From the NCBI RefSeq assembly GCF_022669055.1, contig NZ_JAJMLW010000001.1:248001-312000 (forward strand): a DNA stretch of 64,000 bases, written 5' to 3'. Numbering within the stretch: position 1 is the stretch's first letter; each line of letters begins with the position of its first letter. The notes under the pieces were generated by a model. The model saw only the letters and a list, made by a program, of their open reading frames with translations. It did no database searches and had not been told where the DNA came from. The translations under genes were made by a program, and so were the position numbers. Positions 40,279-49,851 of the stretch are shown here, in pieces. The DNA comes from Adlercreutzia faecimuris (GTDB lineage: Bacteria; Actinomycetota; Coriobacteriia; Coriobacteriales; Eggerthellaceae).

Positions 40279-41682
40279 ATGGCGAAACGGGGCCACAAGA
40301 TAACCCACGCGGCGCACGTGAAGCGCGCGACCCAGGGCACCTCCAATGAGCTGTCCTTCAGCGTGCTCGACGCGGCGCGCGAGTCGCTCGACGACGCGCA
40401 GGATCGCACGCGCGGGGGCCGGGGCGGGCGCGTGAAGTCACGCGGTCGCTCGGCGGCGGGCGCGCCTAAGGCCCCGGGCGGCGGTGCCCTGCGGAAGCTG
40501 GGCGCCATCCCGCTGTTCACCTTAGGTGGGCGCCGCAAGCCTCCCAGCACCCCGGCCCGCGAGCGCGGGATCACGCTGCCCTCGGGAGAGTTCGTGTCGA
40601 CCGAGGGCGACTACGCGCCCGTCGCGGGCCCGGTGCACGCCGCTCCCCGCACGGGCACGCGCGGCGGGGCCCCGCGCGCTCAGGGCCGCACCTCCTGGCA
40701 GGCGCCTCCCGAGGAGGTGGCGCGCCGCAAGTCGCTGCGCAAGCGCCGCCGCCTGGCCGTGTTCGCCGTGGGCGCCGCCGCGGCCCTGGTCGTCGCCGGG
40801 GTGCTCGGCAGCGTGGGGTACTCGTTCATCCAGGCGCAGAAGGTGCTGCGCGGCGACCTGTCGGTGGCGCTCGAGGACATCCAGCGCGCCGACGAGGCCA
40901 TCCTCCCCATGGACGAGCTGGTGACCGCCCGCGTCAACGAGGGCATCACCCAGGGGGACGCCTCCCAGCAGGCCGCCGACTGGGAGGCGATGCAGCCGGC
41001 CCTCGACGCGGCGCTCGCCGACCTCGCCACGGCGCGGGCCGACGTGCTGGCCGTGCAGCCCAAGCTGGTCGACGCCCGCGACAAGGAGGTCGCCAACCGC
41101 GCGCTCGCCTCCATCAACGCCCGCGAGAACATGATCGCAGCGGGACGCGCCCTCATGGCCGAGGCCCTGCCCGCGCGCCAGGCCCAGCAGGCCGCCGTCA
41201 CGTCGTGGGACAAGACTCTCGAGGCCGACGGCCTGGCCCGGGACGCCGCGGCCAAGCTGGCCACCATGTCGAAGGCAACGGTGGGCGAGTCCATGGCCAT
41301 AAGCGAGCAGGCCCTCGCCGCGTTCACCGAGGCGCGCGACGGGCTGGACGCCGCCGCGGCCGCCTACCCGCGGGCCGACTTCTCCGCCTTCCGCGACTAC
41401 CTTACCCTGCGCATCGACGCCCAGTACGCGGCCATCGCCTCGGATAAGGCCTACCTTGCGCGCAACAAGCAGGAGATGGCCGACCAGAATGCCCGCTACA
41501 ACGACCTGGACGCCCAGGCAGTCGAGGCAGCGCATGCGCTCACGGGCGACCCGACGGGCATCGTCGGCCCGCTCTACGCGGCCGCGGCGACGGACACGGC
41601 GGCGTCGTACTCCGCCGAGCGGCTCCAGGCTGGCGATGCAGACGCATTTCTGCGGGATTACTTGGGCAGCCTGGGGAAATAG
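40279..41682 (+). CDS. hypothetical membrane protein with extracytoplasmic coiled coil
   Basis: 467 residues, no family recognised. A basic, Arg/Gly/Ala-rich disordered N-terminus (1-155), one membrane helix (about 157-180; LAVFAVGAAAALVVAGVLGS), then a long Ala-rich helical region (180-455) likely to form coiled coils. It lies 19 bp after dinG with AGGAGG upstream, so it is co-transcribed. Predicted topology: tail inside, helical domain outside. It may be a cell-envelope structural or division-related protein, but this is speculative. Confidence 0.75.
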   Translation: MAKRGHKITHAAHVKRATQGTSNELSFSVLDAARESLDDAQDRTRGGRGGRVKSRGRSAAGAPKAPGGGALRKLGAIPLFTLGGRRKPPSTPARERGITLPSGEFVSTEGDYAPVAGPVHAAPRTGTRGGAPRAQGRTSWQAPPEEVARRKSLRKRRRLAVFAVGAAAALVVAGVLGSVGYSFIQAQKVLRGDLSVALEDIQRADEAILPMDELVTARVNEGITQGDASQQAADWEAMQPALDAALADLATARADVLAVQPKLVDARDKEVANRALASINARENMIAAGRALMAEALPARQAQQAAVTSWDKTLEADGLARDAAAKLATMSKATVGESMAISEQALAAFTEARDGLDAAAAAYPRADFSAFRDYLTLRIDAQYAAIASDKAYLARNKQEMADQNARYNDLDAQAVEAAHALTGDPTGIVGPLYAAAATDTAASYSAERLQAGDADAFLRDYLGSLGK

Positions 41683-41690
41683 CTTATACT
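41662..41690 (+). promoter_or_regulatory. promoter of the M28-like gene
   Basis: TTGGGC (41662-41667), 17-bp spacer, TATACT (41685-41690), overlapping the end of the upstream gene and 62 bp before the ATG. Confidence 0.65.
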
Positions 41691-41751
41691 AGCGGTAATT
41701 GTGCCCTGGTTGTTCCTTGGCATCGAAACGGAAAACCGAAAGGCTCCTTAC

Positions 41752-44700
41752 ATGGCCGCTATACAAGAGCACGTCGCGTACCTATCGCAGACCATCGGGC
41801 CGCGCCCTGCGGGCACCGAGGAGGAGCAGCAGGCCGCGCTCTACATCACCGAGCAGCTGCAGACCGACGCGGGCCTTCCCGCCTCCATCGAGGACTTCAG
41901 CTGTAACCCGGACGCCGACCTTCCCCGCGCCATCTGCAGCGCCGTCGTCGCCCTGGCAGCCGTGGTGGCCATCTTCGTGTCGGCGCTGGTGATCCCCGCG
42001 CTCGTCCTGACCGTCGTGGCCGGCGCCGTGTACGTCGCCGAGGCGCTGGGCAAGCCCGTCGTGTCCCGCTTCCTCAACCGCGGCGTCAGCCAGAACGTCA
42101 TCGCCAAGTACGAGCCCGACTTCTCGCCCGAGGCCGGCTCGGGCCGCCGCCGCAAGATCGTGCTGGTGGCCCACTACGACAGCGGCAAGGTGCAGGTGGA
42201 GGCGAACCCGCCGCTGCTGTCGGCCCTGCCCATCCTGAACTGGGCGGCCATCGGCGGCATCGTCGTCTCGGCCGTCATCCTGGCCGTGCGCTGCCTTACC
42301 ACCCTCGAGGGGACGGCGGCCGTCGCGCTCAACGTCGTGGCCGTCATCGCGCTGCTCGCCGCCGCGTGGCCGCTGCTGCTGGCCATCCTGCACCGCTCCG
42401 CCTCGTACAACGAGGGCGCCAACTGCAACGCCGCCGGCGTGGCCGTGCTCATGGACGTGGCCTCCCGCGTGGGCCGCGGCCGACTGTCCGCCGCCGAGCT
42501 GGAGCGCCTGCGCGACGGCGATGCCGTGATCCACGGGGCGGACGCCGCGCGTGCCGCCGGTGCGGCCCCCGACGGGGCCGAGCTCGTCTACGAGACGGGC
42601 ACCCCCGCGCCGCGCGAGGAGAGCGCCGCCGAGCGCCTGCTGTCGGCGAAGGCCGCCGTCGCCGCCCTCACCGGAAAGCCCGTGAGCGAGACCATCAGCA
42701 TCGACCTGCCCGAGCCCGAGCCCGAGCCGCTGCCCGAGGAGGAACCGGCCGCCCTGGCAGCCGCCGATGGCGAGGCCGCGCAGGACGCCGCCCCGGACGG
42801 CGCCGCGCCCGAGGTCGACGAGCCCATCGAGATCGAGCCGGAGGAGCGCGACGAGCCCTCCGTTCCCGACTGGTTCAAGGCCGCGCAGCAGAAGGCGAAG
42901 AAGGCCGACGACCGCGAGGCCCCCGTGCAGCGGTCACGCTACGCCGAGGCCCTCGACGCCGCGCTGGCCGAGCAGCGCCCCAACCGCTTCAGCGCGCCGG
43001 CCGAGACCGGCATCTCCGAGACGGAGCAGCGCCTCCAGCAGATGCGCGAGAGCATCATGGAGGTGAAGGCGCCCGGGTTCCGCCGCGCCGAGGACACCGA
43101 GGCCCCGGCTGCCGTCCCTGCCGTGGACGCCGCCGAAGCCGCGTCTGCGCCCGCGCCCGCCCCGGCCGATGCCACGCCCGCCGCGCCCCAGGACGCCGAC
43201 GAGCCGGCCGGCGGCGCTACCATCGCCTTCCGTCCCGTGCCCCTGGACATCCCGACCCCCGCGGCTCCCGATGTGCTGGGGGCGGAGCGCCGTGAGACCC
43301 CGGCGGCCATCTTCGACGACGCCGTCGAGGAGGTGCGCGCCCAGGAGGTCACCTTCCGCGAGCCGCGTCCGCTGACCGGTTCCGCCGAGGCCACGCCGGT
43401 CGACCGTGCCGCCGTGGCTGAGAGCCTGGCCGCCGCCATCCCCTCCATCCAGACCCCCGCGGCCGCCCTGGCCGATGCCGTTCCCGCGGTGGGCGCCGCC
43501 GGCAAGAAGCCGACGAAGCGCAAGCGCCGCGCCATCTCGCTGCCCTCCATCGGCGCCGAGGCCGACGCGCTCACCCCGCTCGACGAGCTGAGCAAGCAGC
43601 CCGCGCCCCTGGCCGAGGAGCGCCAGCCCGCCACGGGCCGCGTGCAGGACCTGCGCTCGGTGCTGCCCTCCATCGCTAACGCCCCCGCGGCCGAGCCCGC
43701 GCTCTCCGCTGCATCGCTTCCCTCGCTCTCCGGCGCGATGGCCCCCGCGGCCGTTGTCGAGGAGGAGTCCTTCGAGGCGACGAGCGTCAGCCGGGCAGGC
43801 GCCTTCGCCGTGGCCGGCTCCACCGGCGCCTTCGCCCCGGTGGGCGACGAGCTGCTCGACGACGTGGATCCCGACGACATGTACGTCGACGATGCCGACG
43901 ACTCCGACTACGAGGAGGTCATCACCGAGACCGGCGCGTTCTCGGGGCCCGGCTACGTCGACATGCCCAAGTCGCGCGCGTCCCGCTTCCTCGGGAAGTT
44001 CGGCTTCGGCCGGAAGAAGGCCCAGGAGGAGACGACCCCGCAGGAGTGGCTCGACGTCGACGACGAGTTCGAGGCCCAGGCGGCCGGCGCCGCGCGCGGC
44101 GGCTGGGAGAGCTTCCGCGAGGATGCCGACGGCTACGACGACGGCTATGATGACGATGGCTACTACGACGAGGCCGACGATGAGGACGGGGGCGAGGTGT
44201 ACGAGGCCCTCTACGAGGAGCAGGACGAGCCCGCCGGCCGCACCCGGCGCTGGCACGGCGGCGGATTCTCGCGCGAGCAGCTCGGTCGCGTGTCGACCCT
44301 GTCCGAGGACGTGCGCCCCGAGCAGCCCGCTGAGCTGCCGGACGAGGGCGTCGGCGTGGAGGATATCGTCCGCTTCCGCAACCCCGACATCAACACCGAG
44401 GTGTGGTTCGTGGCCCTGGGCGCCGAGCTGGCGGGCAACGGCGGCATGAACGCGTTCCTCGACGAGCACGCGCAGGACATGCGCGGCGCCATCATCATCG
44501 ACCTGGACGCCCTGGGCGCCGGCGACCTCACGCTCATCGAGAAGGAGGGCGCCTACCTGCCGCGTCAGGCGTCGTCGCGCATGAGGCGCCTGGTGAAGAA
44601 GGCCTCGGGAGCCGTCGGCCTGACGGTGGGCTCCGGCTCGATGACCTGGATGGACAGCGCGGCCGCCTGCGCCATGCGCCGCGGCTGCCAGACCATGCAC

Positions 44701-44826
44701 CTGGCCGGCATGGAGGGCGGCAAGCCCGCCTACTTCGGCCAGAGCGACGATGTGGTGGAGAACGTGTCGGCTGACAAGATGGCCGTCAACGCCGACTTCG
44801 TCATGGAGCTGCTGAAGAGCATCTAG
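41752..44826 (+). CDS. M28-like membrane protein split by a large disordered insertion
   Basis: About 1024 residues. Residues 1-240 start like an M28 aminopeptidase (VLVAHYDSG with H141 and D143), with membrane segments at about 60-100 and 163-215. GANCNAAGV (222-230) aligns with the M28 GANDNASG, replacing the bridging Asp with Cys225. Residues about 245-860 are Ala/Pro/Glu/Asp-rich and disordered, with basic FGFGRKK and Tyr/Asp repeats. The M28 fold seems to resume at 865-1024 (ALGAELAGNGGMNAFL, GAIIIDLDALG), but the last zinc His is not evident. Probably an inactive or altered peptidase used as a scaffold. Start chosen at ATG 41752; GTG 41701 is also open. Confidence 0.75.
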   Translation: MAAIQEHVAYLSQTIGPRPAGTEEEQQAALYITEQLQTDAGLPASIEDFSCNPDADLPRAICSAVVALAAVVAIFVSALVIPALVLTVVAGAVYVAEALGKPVVSRFLNRGVSQNVIAKYEPDFSPEAGSGRRRKIVLVAHYDSGKVQVEANPPLLSALPILNWAAIGGIVVSAVILAVRCLTTLEGTAAVALNVVAVIALLAAAWPLLLAILHRSASYNEGANCNAAGVAVLMDVASRVGRGRLSAAELERLRDGDAVIHGADAARAAGAAPDGAELVYETGTPAPREESAAERLLSAKAAVAALTGKPVSETISIDLPEPEPEPLPEEEPAALAAADGEAAQDAAPDGAAPEVDEPIEIEPEERDEPSVPDWFKAAQQKAKKADDREAPVQRSRYAEALDAALAEQRPNRFSAPAETGISETEQRLQQMRESIMEVKAPGFRRAEDTEAPAAVPAVDAAEAASAPAPAPADATPAAPQDADEPAGGATIAFRPVPLDIPTPAAPDVLGAERRETPAAIFDDAVEEVRAQEVTFREPRPLTGSAEATPVDRAAVAESLAAAIPSIQTPAAALADAVPAVGAAGKKPTKRKRRAISLPSIGAEADALTPLDELSKQPAPLAEERQPATGRVQDLRSVLPSIANAPAAEPALSAASLPSLSGAMAPAAVVEEESFEATSVSRAGAFAVAGSTGAFAPVGDELLDDVDPDDMYVDDADDSDYEEVITETGAFSGPGYVDMPKSRASRFLGKFGFGRKKAQEETTPQEWLDVDDEFEAQAAGAARGGWESFREDADGYDDGYDDDGYYDEADDEDGGEVYEALYEEQDEPAGRTRRWHGGGFSREQLGRVSTLSEDVRPEQPAELPDEGVGVEDIVRFRNPDINTEVWFVALGAELAGNGGMNAFLDEHAQDMRGAIIIDLDALGAGDLTLIEKEGAYLPRQASSRMRRLVKKASGAVGLTVGSGSMTWMDSAAACAMRRGCQTMHLAGMEGGKPAYFGQSDDVVENVSADKMAVNADFVMELLKSI

Positions 44827-44864
44827 CCGCGCGCCCGACCGCGAGGACGACGGCGCGAAAAGGA

Positions 44865-44895
44865 GAGGGCCCCCGACGGGATATCGGGGGCCCTC
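44865..44895. terminator. terminator between the M28-like gene and the hybrid kinase
   Basis: GAGGGCCCCCGA pairs with TCGGGGGCCCTC around a 7-nt loop, between two convergent genes. The T-tract is short (TTGCGTG on the plus side), the AAAAGG flank gives CCTTTT on the minus side. Confidence 0.7.
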
Positions 44896-44935
44896 TTGCG
44901 TGTAGGGTCGGGCGCGCGGCGCGGCCCCACACGCG

Positions 44936-47206
44936 TTACCCCAGGTACTCGCGCAGGTTGCGCTCCAGCTCGGCCAGGTTGATGGGCTTGGCCATGAAGC
45001 CGTCCATGCCGGCCGCCAGCGCGCGGGAGCGATCCTCGTTGAAGGCGTTGGCCGTCATCGCCACGATGGGCACGTGCGCGCGCCCGGCCTCGCGCTCCTG
45101 GGCGATGATCGCCTCGGTGGCCTCGATGCCGTCCATGCGGGGCATCTGCCAGTCCATGAAGATCAGCTGGTAGCGGCCCTCCTCGGCGCGGGCTGCCATG
45201 TCCACGGCCTCCTGGCCGTCGCAGGCGCACTCGACCGACGCGCCCAGCTGCTCGATGAGCTCGGTCGCGATCTCGCGGTTAAGCTCGTTGTCCTCCACCA
45301 GCAGCACGCGCCCCGACACCGGGCGGCGCGACGACCCGGCCACCAACGCCTCCTCGGGCGCGCCGTCGACGCATACCGACCGGAGCACGTGGAACAGGCG
45401 CGAGCGGAACAGCGGCTTGGACACGAAGGCCGACACCCCCACCTCGCGCGCCTCCTCCTCGATCTCCGTCCAGTCGTAGGCGCTCATCAGCACGATGGGC
45501 ATGGCGTCGCCCACCTCGCGGCGGATCTGGCGGATGGTGGCCAGCCCGTCCATCCCCGGCATGATCCAGTCGACAATGACGGCGCGGTAGTCGTCCCTCT
45601 CCTCGTGGGCGGCCTTCGTCAGCGCCACCGCCTCGAGCCCCGACGCCGAGCACTCGCCGCGCACGCCGAAGCCGCGCAGCACCGCGCGGGTGTTCTCCAG
45701 CACGTCGCGGTCGTCGTCGACCACCAGCACGCGCAGCCCCTCCAGGCAGTCGTCGCTCAGATCCTCCTCGTCGTCGGCGATGGGGCGCATCGGCACGATC
45801 ACGGTGAAGGTCGATCCGACGCCCGGCTGGCTCTCCACCGTGATGGTGCCGCCCATGAGGTCGACGATGTTCTTCGTGATGGCCATGCCCAGGCCCGTGC
45901 CCTCGGTGAAGCGCGTCTTCTCGTTGCCCTCACGCTCGAACGGGTCGAAGATGTGCTCGAGGAACTCCGGCTCCATGCCGATGCCCGTGTCGTGCACGAC
46001 GAAGCGGTAGTTGCTGTAGCCAGGGCGCAGCGTGGGCTCCTCGGTGACCGAGATGCGCACGGAATCGCCCTCCTCGGTGTACTTCACGGCGTTGCCCGCC
46101 AGGTTCATGAGCACCTGGTTCACGCGCATGGCGTCGCCGATCACCATCTCGCTGGCGATGTTGCCCACCACCACGTCGAAGTGCAGCTTCTTCGCCTTGG
46201 CCTGGGGCTGCACGATGGTGACGAACTCGCCGATGAGGTCGGGGAACGAGAAGGGATCCTCGTTGAGCGACATCTTGCCGCTCTCGATCTTTCCCATGTC
46301 GAGCACGTCGTTGATGAGCCCGAGCAGGTGGCGCGACGAGGTGGCGATGCGCGCGAGGCACTCCTTGACGCGGATGGGGTCGTCCAGGTGAGAGTCGGCG
46401 ATGGCGGTCAGCCCGACGATGGCGTTCATCGGCGTGCGGATGTCGTGGGACATGTTGGAGAGGAACGACGACTTGGCCGCATTGGCGCTCTGGGCCAGCT
46501 CGAGCGCCTCCTCCAGGCTCTCGCGCAGCTGGTTCTCGCGGTCGGACTTGCGCCGCAGGATGGTCAGGTAGACGGTGAGAGAGAACACGACGGCGGCCAT
46601 GAGCGCGCAGGACACGATGAGCGTCTGGTGTCCGGCGGCGGTGACCGTCGTGTACATGGCGTCCACCGCGTCGGTGGACTCGTCCAGGATGGCGATGTCG
46701 ATGGCCAGCAGGTTCTCGATCTGCGGGAAGATGGTGCCCTCGGCGTAGGCGCGGATGGCCTCGTCGGATATGGCGGGGTTGGACACCATGCCCAGGTAGT
46801 AGCGCACGTCCCCTGCGAGCTCGCGGTAGCCCTCGGAGAGCTCCTCGGCGGCGGAGGGGTCGCTCACGTGGTTGTCGGCGATGAAGTCCAGCTGGGCGGC
46901 GAGCCCCGCGTCGATCCCCTGGAACGACGAGCGTAGGCTCTGGGCCACCTCGGCGTTGCGCACGTAGGCCGGCCGCTCGGATATGGTGCGCAGCTGGACG
47001 AGCAGCGTCTCGACGCGGCCCGCCGCCACCGACACGGGGTAGGGCCCCTGCCTCACGGTCTGCACCTGGCCGTTGATGGTGACGGTGTTGTTCAGCGTGA
47101 CCCCGAAGAAGGCCAGGAGGAACAGCGCGAGGATGACGGCGGTCAGCCGTGACAGGATGTCGGATCGCACGCTCGCGCGACGGTTCAGATCGGCGGAACT
47201 TGGCAT
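44936..47206 (-). CDS. hybrid sensor histidine kinase with two receiver domains
   Basis: 756 residues. Two membrane helices (about 20-42 and 195-218) enclose a helical extracytoplasmic sensor (45-190). Then HisKA (NMSHDIRTPMNAIVGL with the phospho-His), HATPase (NLAGNAVKYTEEG, DTGIGM, GTGLGMAITKNIV), receiver 1 (VDWIMPG Asp) and receiver 2 (MDWQMPRMDG Asp). There is no HPt domain, so phosphotransfer must use a separate protein or end at a receiver. Transcribed leftwards; the LysR gene upstream reads the same way. Ligand unknown. Confidence 0.93.
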   Translation of the reverse strand: MPSSADLNRRASVRSDILSRLTAVILALFLLAFFGVTLNNTVTINGQVQTVRQGPYPVSVAAGRVETLLVQLRTISERPAYVRNAEVAQSLRSSFQGIDAGLAAQLDFIADNHVSDPSAAEELSEGYRELAGDVRYYLGMVSNPAISDEAIRAYAEGTIFPQIENLLAIDIAILDESTDAVDAMYTTVTAAGHQTLIVSCALMAAVVFSLTVYLTILRRKSDRENQLRESLEEALELAQSANAAKSSFLSNMSHDIRTPMNAIVGLTAIADSHLDDPIRVKECLARIATSSRHLLGLINDVLDMGKIESGKMSLNEDPFSFPDLIGEFVTIVQPQAKAKKLHFDVVVGNIASEMVIGDAMRVNQVLMNLAGNAVKYTEEGDSVRISVTEEPTLRPGYSNYRFVVHDTGIGMEPEFLEHIFDPFEREGNEKTRFTEGTGLGMAITKNIVDLMGGTITVESQPGVGSTFTVIVPMRPIADDEEDLSDDCLEGLRVLVVDDDRDVLENTRAVLRGFGVRGECSASGLEAVALTKAAHEERDDYRAVIVDWIMPGMDGLATIRQIRREVGDAMPIVLMSAYDWTEIEEEAREVGVSAFVSKPLFRSRLFHVLRSVCVDGAPEEALVAGSSRRPVSGRVLLVEDNELNREIATELIEQLGASVECACDGQEAVDMAARAEEGRYQLIFMDWQMPRMDGIEATEAIIAQEREAGRAHVPIVAMTANAFNEDRSRALAAGMDGFMAKPINLAELERNLREYLG

Positions 47207-47334
47207 GGCGGCTTCTCTTCCCGGTTAGGTGGGGCGATGGGTATTTAGATTCAGGATACCGTTTCCTGCCGGCACCTCGATGCTGGGCGGGGAAAATTAT
47301 CCGGATGGGCCGCCAGGGGCGCGGGAATCCGCCC

Positions 47335-48258
47335 CTAGCGCAGGCACTCGTCGACGGTGGGGTTGCGCGCGATCACCTCGCGCAGGGCGTCGATGTAGCG
47401 CACGAGCAGCTCGCTCGGCTTGCGCTCGTCGTGCATGAGGTAGCCGACCTCCATGGTGGCGTCGGTGTCGAGGGGGATCGACGCGATGCCGGAGTGCATC
47501 TCCTCGGACAGCACGCCGGTGGACAGGGTGAAGCCGCTGTGATGGGTGAGCAGGTTGGTGAGCGTGCCGCGGTCGGATATGCGGATGACCTTCTTATGAG
47601 GCAGGAAGCTGAAGGGCTCCTCGGCGTAGTAGAACGAGTTGTCCGCGCCCTGCTCGAAGGAGTAGCGCGGGTAGGGCTCCAAGTCCTCCGGCGTCAGCAC
47701 GGCGCGCCCGGCCAGTGGGTGGCGCTCGCTCAGGAAGACGTGGACTCCGGCGCGGAAGAGGGGGTAGAACGACACGCCCGCCTCGGCGAAGGCGCGCTCG
47801 AGCACGCGGCGGTTGAAGTCGTCGACGTAGAGGATGCCGGCCTCGCTGCGGAAGGAGCGCACGTCGTCGATGATCTGGCCGGTGGCGCACTCGCGCAGGA
47901 TGAAGTCGTACTCGTCGCCCTGGAACTCGTCGGCCACCTGCATGAACGCCTGCACGCTGAAGTAGTAGTGCTGGGTGGACACGGCCAGCCGCGCGTGGGG
48001 CGCATCGCCGGCGTAGCGTGCCTCGAGCATGTCGGCCTGCTCGACCACCTGGCGCGCGTAGCCCAGAAGCTCGGTGCCGTCGTTGGTGAGCGTGACGCCG
48101 CGGTTGCTGCGCGTGAAGATGGTGATGCCGAGCTCGCGCTCGAGCTCCTTGACGGCCGTCGACAGGTTCGACTGCGACGCGTAGAGCCGCGCCGCCGCCG
48201 CGTTGATGGATCCCTGCTCCGCGATGGCGATCAGGTACCGAAGCTGCTGCAAGGTCAT
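47335..48258 (-). CDS. LysR-family transcriptional regulator
   Basis: 307 residues. N-terminal winged HTH (1-60; QLRYLIAIAEQGSINAAAARLYASQSNLSTAVKELE) and a periplasmic-binding-protein-like effector domain (90-300). It is divergent from the CoA-ligase gene, the usual place for a LysR regulator of that gene. Its effector domain is clearly related to the stand-alone protein at 49852-50505 (shared STQHYYF/SGQHYLF, IIDDV/VIDDV, IPLDTD/VPLDTD). A parS site lies 58 bp upstream. Confidence 0.94.
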   Translation of the reverse strand: MTLQQLRYLIAIAEQGSINAAAARLYASQSNLSTAVKELERELGITIFTRSNRGVTLTNDGTELLGYARQVVEQADMLEARYAGDAPHARLAVSTQHYYFSVQAFMQVADEFQGDEYDFILRECATGQIIDDVRSFRSEAGILYVDDFNRRVLERAFAEAGVSFYPLFRAGVHVFLSERHPLAGRAVLTPEDLEPYPRYSFEQGADNSFYYAEEPFSFLPHKKVIRISDRGTLTNLLTHHSGFTLSTGVLSEEMHSGIASIPLDTDATMEVGYLMHDERKPSELLVRYIDALREVIARNPTVDECLR

Positions 48259-48315
48259 GCCGGCTCTCCCTTCGAATGCCGAGGCGCGCGCCGTCTCGCC
48301 GCGGCGGCGCGAGAA

Positions 48316-48331
48316 TGTTTCACGTGAAACA
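48316..48331. other. parS: parS, exact
   Basis: Between divergent LysR and CoA-ligase genes, over the ligase -35 position; isolated by more than 10 kb from the site to its left. Confidence 0.93.
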
Positions 48332-48345
48332 TTCTCCCCTATAAT
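48316..48345 (+). promoter_or_regulatory. CoA-ligase promoter with parS at -35
   Basis: -10 TATAAT (48340-48345); with a 17-bp spacer the -35 hexamer GTTTCA (48317-48322) lies inside parS 48316-48331. The leader to the ATG would be about 150 nt. Confidence 0.55.
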
Positions 48346-48498
48346 TCTCTTCCCAATGCTAAGCCAGGTTATCGTTTTTTCCTATAGCATTCCATCAGAA
48401 CATCGAATCATCGGGAGCCTTGCCCGCGCGCGCGAACAGTGGTTTCATACGACGTGCTGGTTTTTCCGGCGCACGACCCCAGAAGCGAAGGAGCCCCC

Positions 48499-49839
48499 AT
48501 GGCCAAGGACATTCCCTACGATCAGAAGTACTACGATCCGGAGATCGAGTGCATGCCGCGCCCCGAGCTCGAGGCGATGCAGCTCGAGCGCCTGAAGGCC
48601 ATGGTCGCCTACGCCTACGAGAACACCGTCTACTACAAGCGCAGCTTCGACGAGGCCGGGGTTCATCCCGACGACATCACCTGCCTGAAGGACATCGAGA
48701 AGTTCCCCTTCATCGACAAGAAGACCGAGCGCGACACCCAGCACGTCGGCAGCTTCTTCGGCGAGATGTGCTCGGTGCCCGAGGAGGAGGTCGTCTTCAT
48801 GGCCACCTCGTCCGGCTCGACCGGCGTCCCCACGGTGAGCCCCTTCACCCAGGAGGACTTCGACCTGTGGCAGGACACTGAGGCGCGCCTGTTCTGGCAG
48901 GCCGGCATGCGCCCCAACGACCGCTACGTCCACGGACTGAACTTTGCCCTGTACGTCGGCGGCCCCGACGTCATCGGCGCGCAGCGCCTGGGCGCGCTGG
49001 CCATCTGGGTGGGCGCCGTGCCCTCCGACCGCCTGCTGTTCGTGCTCAAGCAGTACCAGCCCACCGTCATCTGGACGAGCCCGTCGTACGCCTGGCAGCT
49101 GGGCGAGAAGGCGAAGGAGAAGGGCTTCGACCCGCGCGAGGACTTCTCCATCCACACCATCATCGTGGCCGGCGAGCCGGGCGGCTCCATCAAGTCCACG
49201 CGCGAGGCCATCGAGAACCTGTGGGGCGCGAAGGTGGTCGACTTCTTCGGCCTGTCCGACATCTACGGCGCCTGCGCGGCCATGTGCGAGGCGAAGGACG
49301 GCCTGCACATCGTCGAGGACCAGATCCTCGTGGAGACGGTCGACCCCGCCACCGGCGAGGTGCTCGAGCCGGGCGAGCAGGGCGAGCTGGTGTACACCAC
49401 GCTCATGAAGAAGGCGCGCCCGATGATCCGCTTCCGCACCGGCGACATCGGCTACGTGTCCACCGAGAAGTGCGAGTGCGGCCGCACGCTGGCCCGCATC
49501 CACGTCACCGGCCGCAAGGACGAGATGTTCATCGTCGGCGCCGTGAACGTGTTCCCCACCGACATCGAGTACGTCGTGCGCGCTGAGCAGGGCCTGACCG
49601 GCGAGTACTCCATCCGCGTGTACGACCAGGACTTCACCACCAAGTACGAGGTGTCCGTCGAGCGCGCCCAGGGATCCGAGGAGCCCTACGATGAGGTGGC
49701 GCGCCGCGTTGAGAACGCGCTGAAGACGCACACCGGCGTGCGGCCCGCCAAGGTCATCGTGTATGATGCGGGCAGGCTCGGCACGTCGTCGGAGCACAAG
49801 GCGTCGCGCTTCGTCGACGAGCGCACGTCCGCCAAGTAG
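48499..49839 (+). CDS. phenylacetate-CoA ligase-family acyl-CoA synthetase
   Basis: 446 residues, typical PaaK length. AMP-binding motif TSSGSTGVPTVSPFT, RFRTGDIGYV, CECGRTLARI, TGRKDEMFIVGAVNVFPTDIEYV. It activates an aryl or branched carboxylic acid to its CoA thioester. Its location near a 2-oxoacid:ferredoxin oxidoreductase suggests a shared pathway with acyl-CoA products of amino-acid fermentation (arylpyruvates or branched oxoacids). GAAGGAG precedes the ATG at 48499. Substrate not determinable from sequence. Confidence 0.92.
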   Translation: MAKDIPYDQKYYDPEIECMPRPELEAMQLERLKAMVAYAYENTVYYKRSFDEAGVHPDDITCLKDIEKFPFIDKKTERDTQHVGSFFGEMCSVPEEEVVFMATSSGSTGVPTVSPFTQEDFDLWQDTEARLFWQAGMRPNDRYVHGLNFALYVGGPDVIGAQRLGALAIWVGAVPSDRLLFVLKQYQPTVIWTSPSYAWQLGEKAKEKGFDPREDFSIHTIIVAGEPGGSIKSTREAIENLWGAKVVDFFGLSDIYGACAAMCEAKDGLHIVEDQILVETVDPATGEVLEPGEQGELVYTTLMKKARPMIRFRTGDIGYVSTEKCECGRTLARIHVTGRKDEMFIVGAVNVFPTDIEYVVRAEQGLTGEYSIRVYDQDFTTKYEVSVERAQGSEEPYDEVARRVENALKTHTGVRPAKVIVYDAGRLGTSSEHKASRFVDERTSAK

Positions 49840-49851
49840 AAAGGAGCCGTC

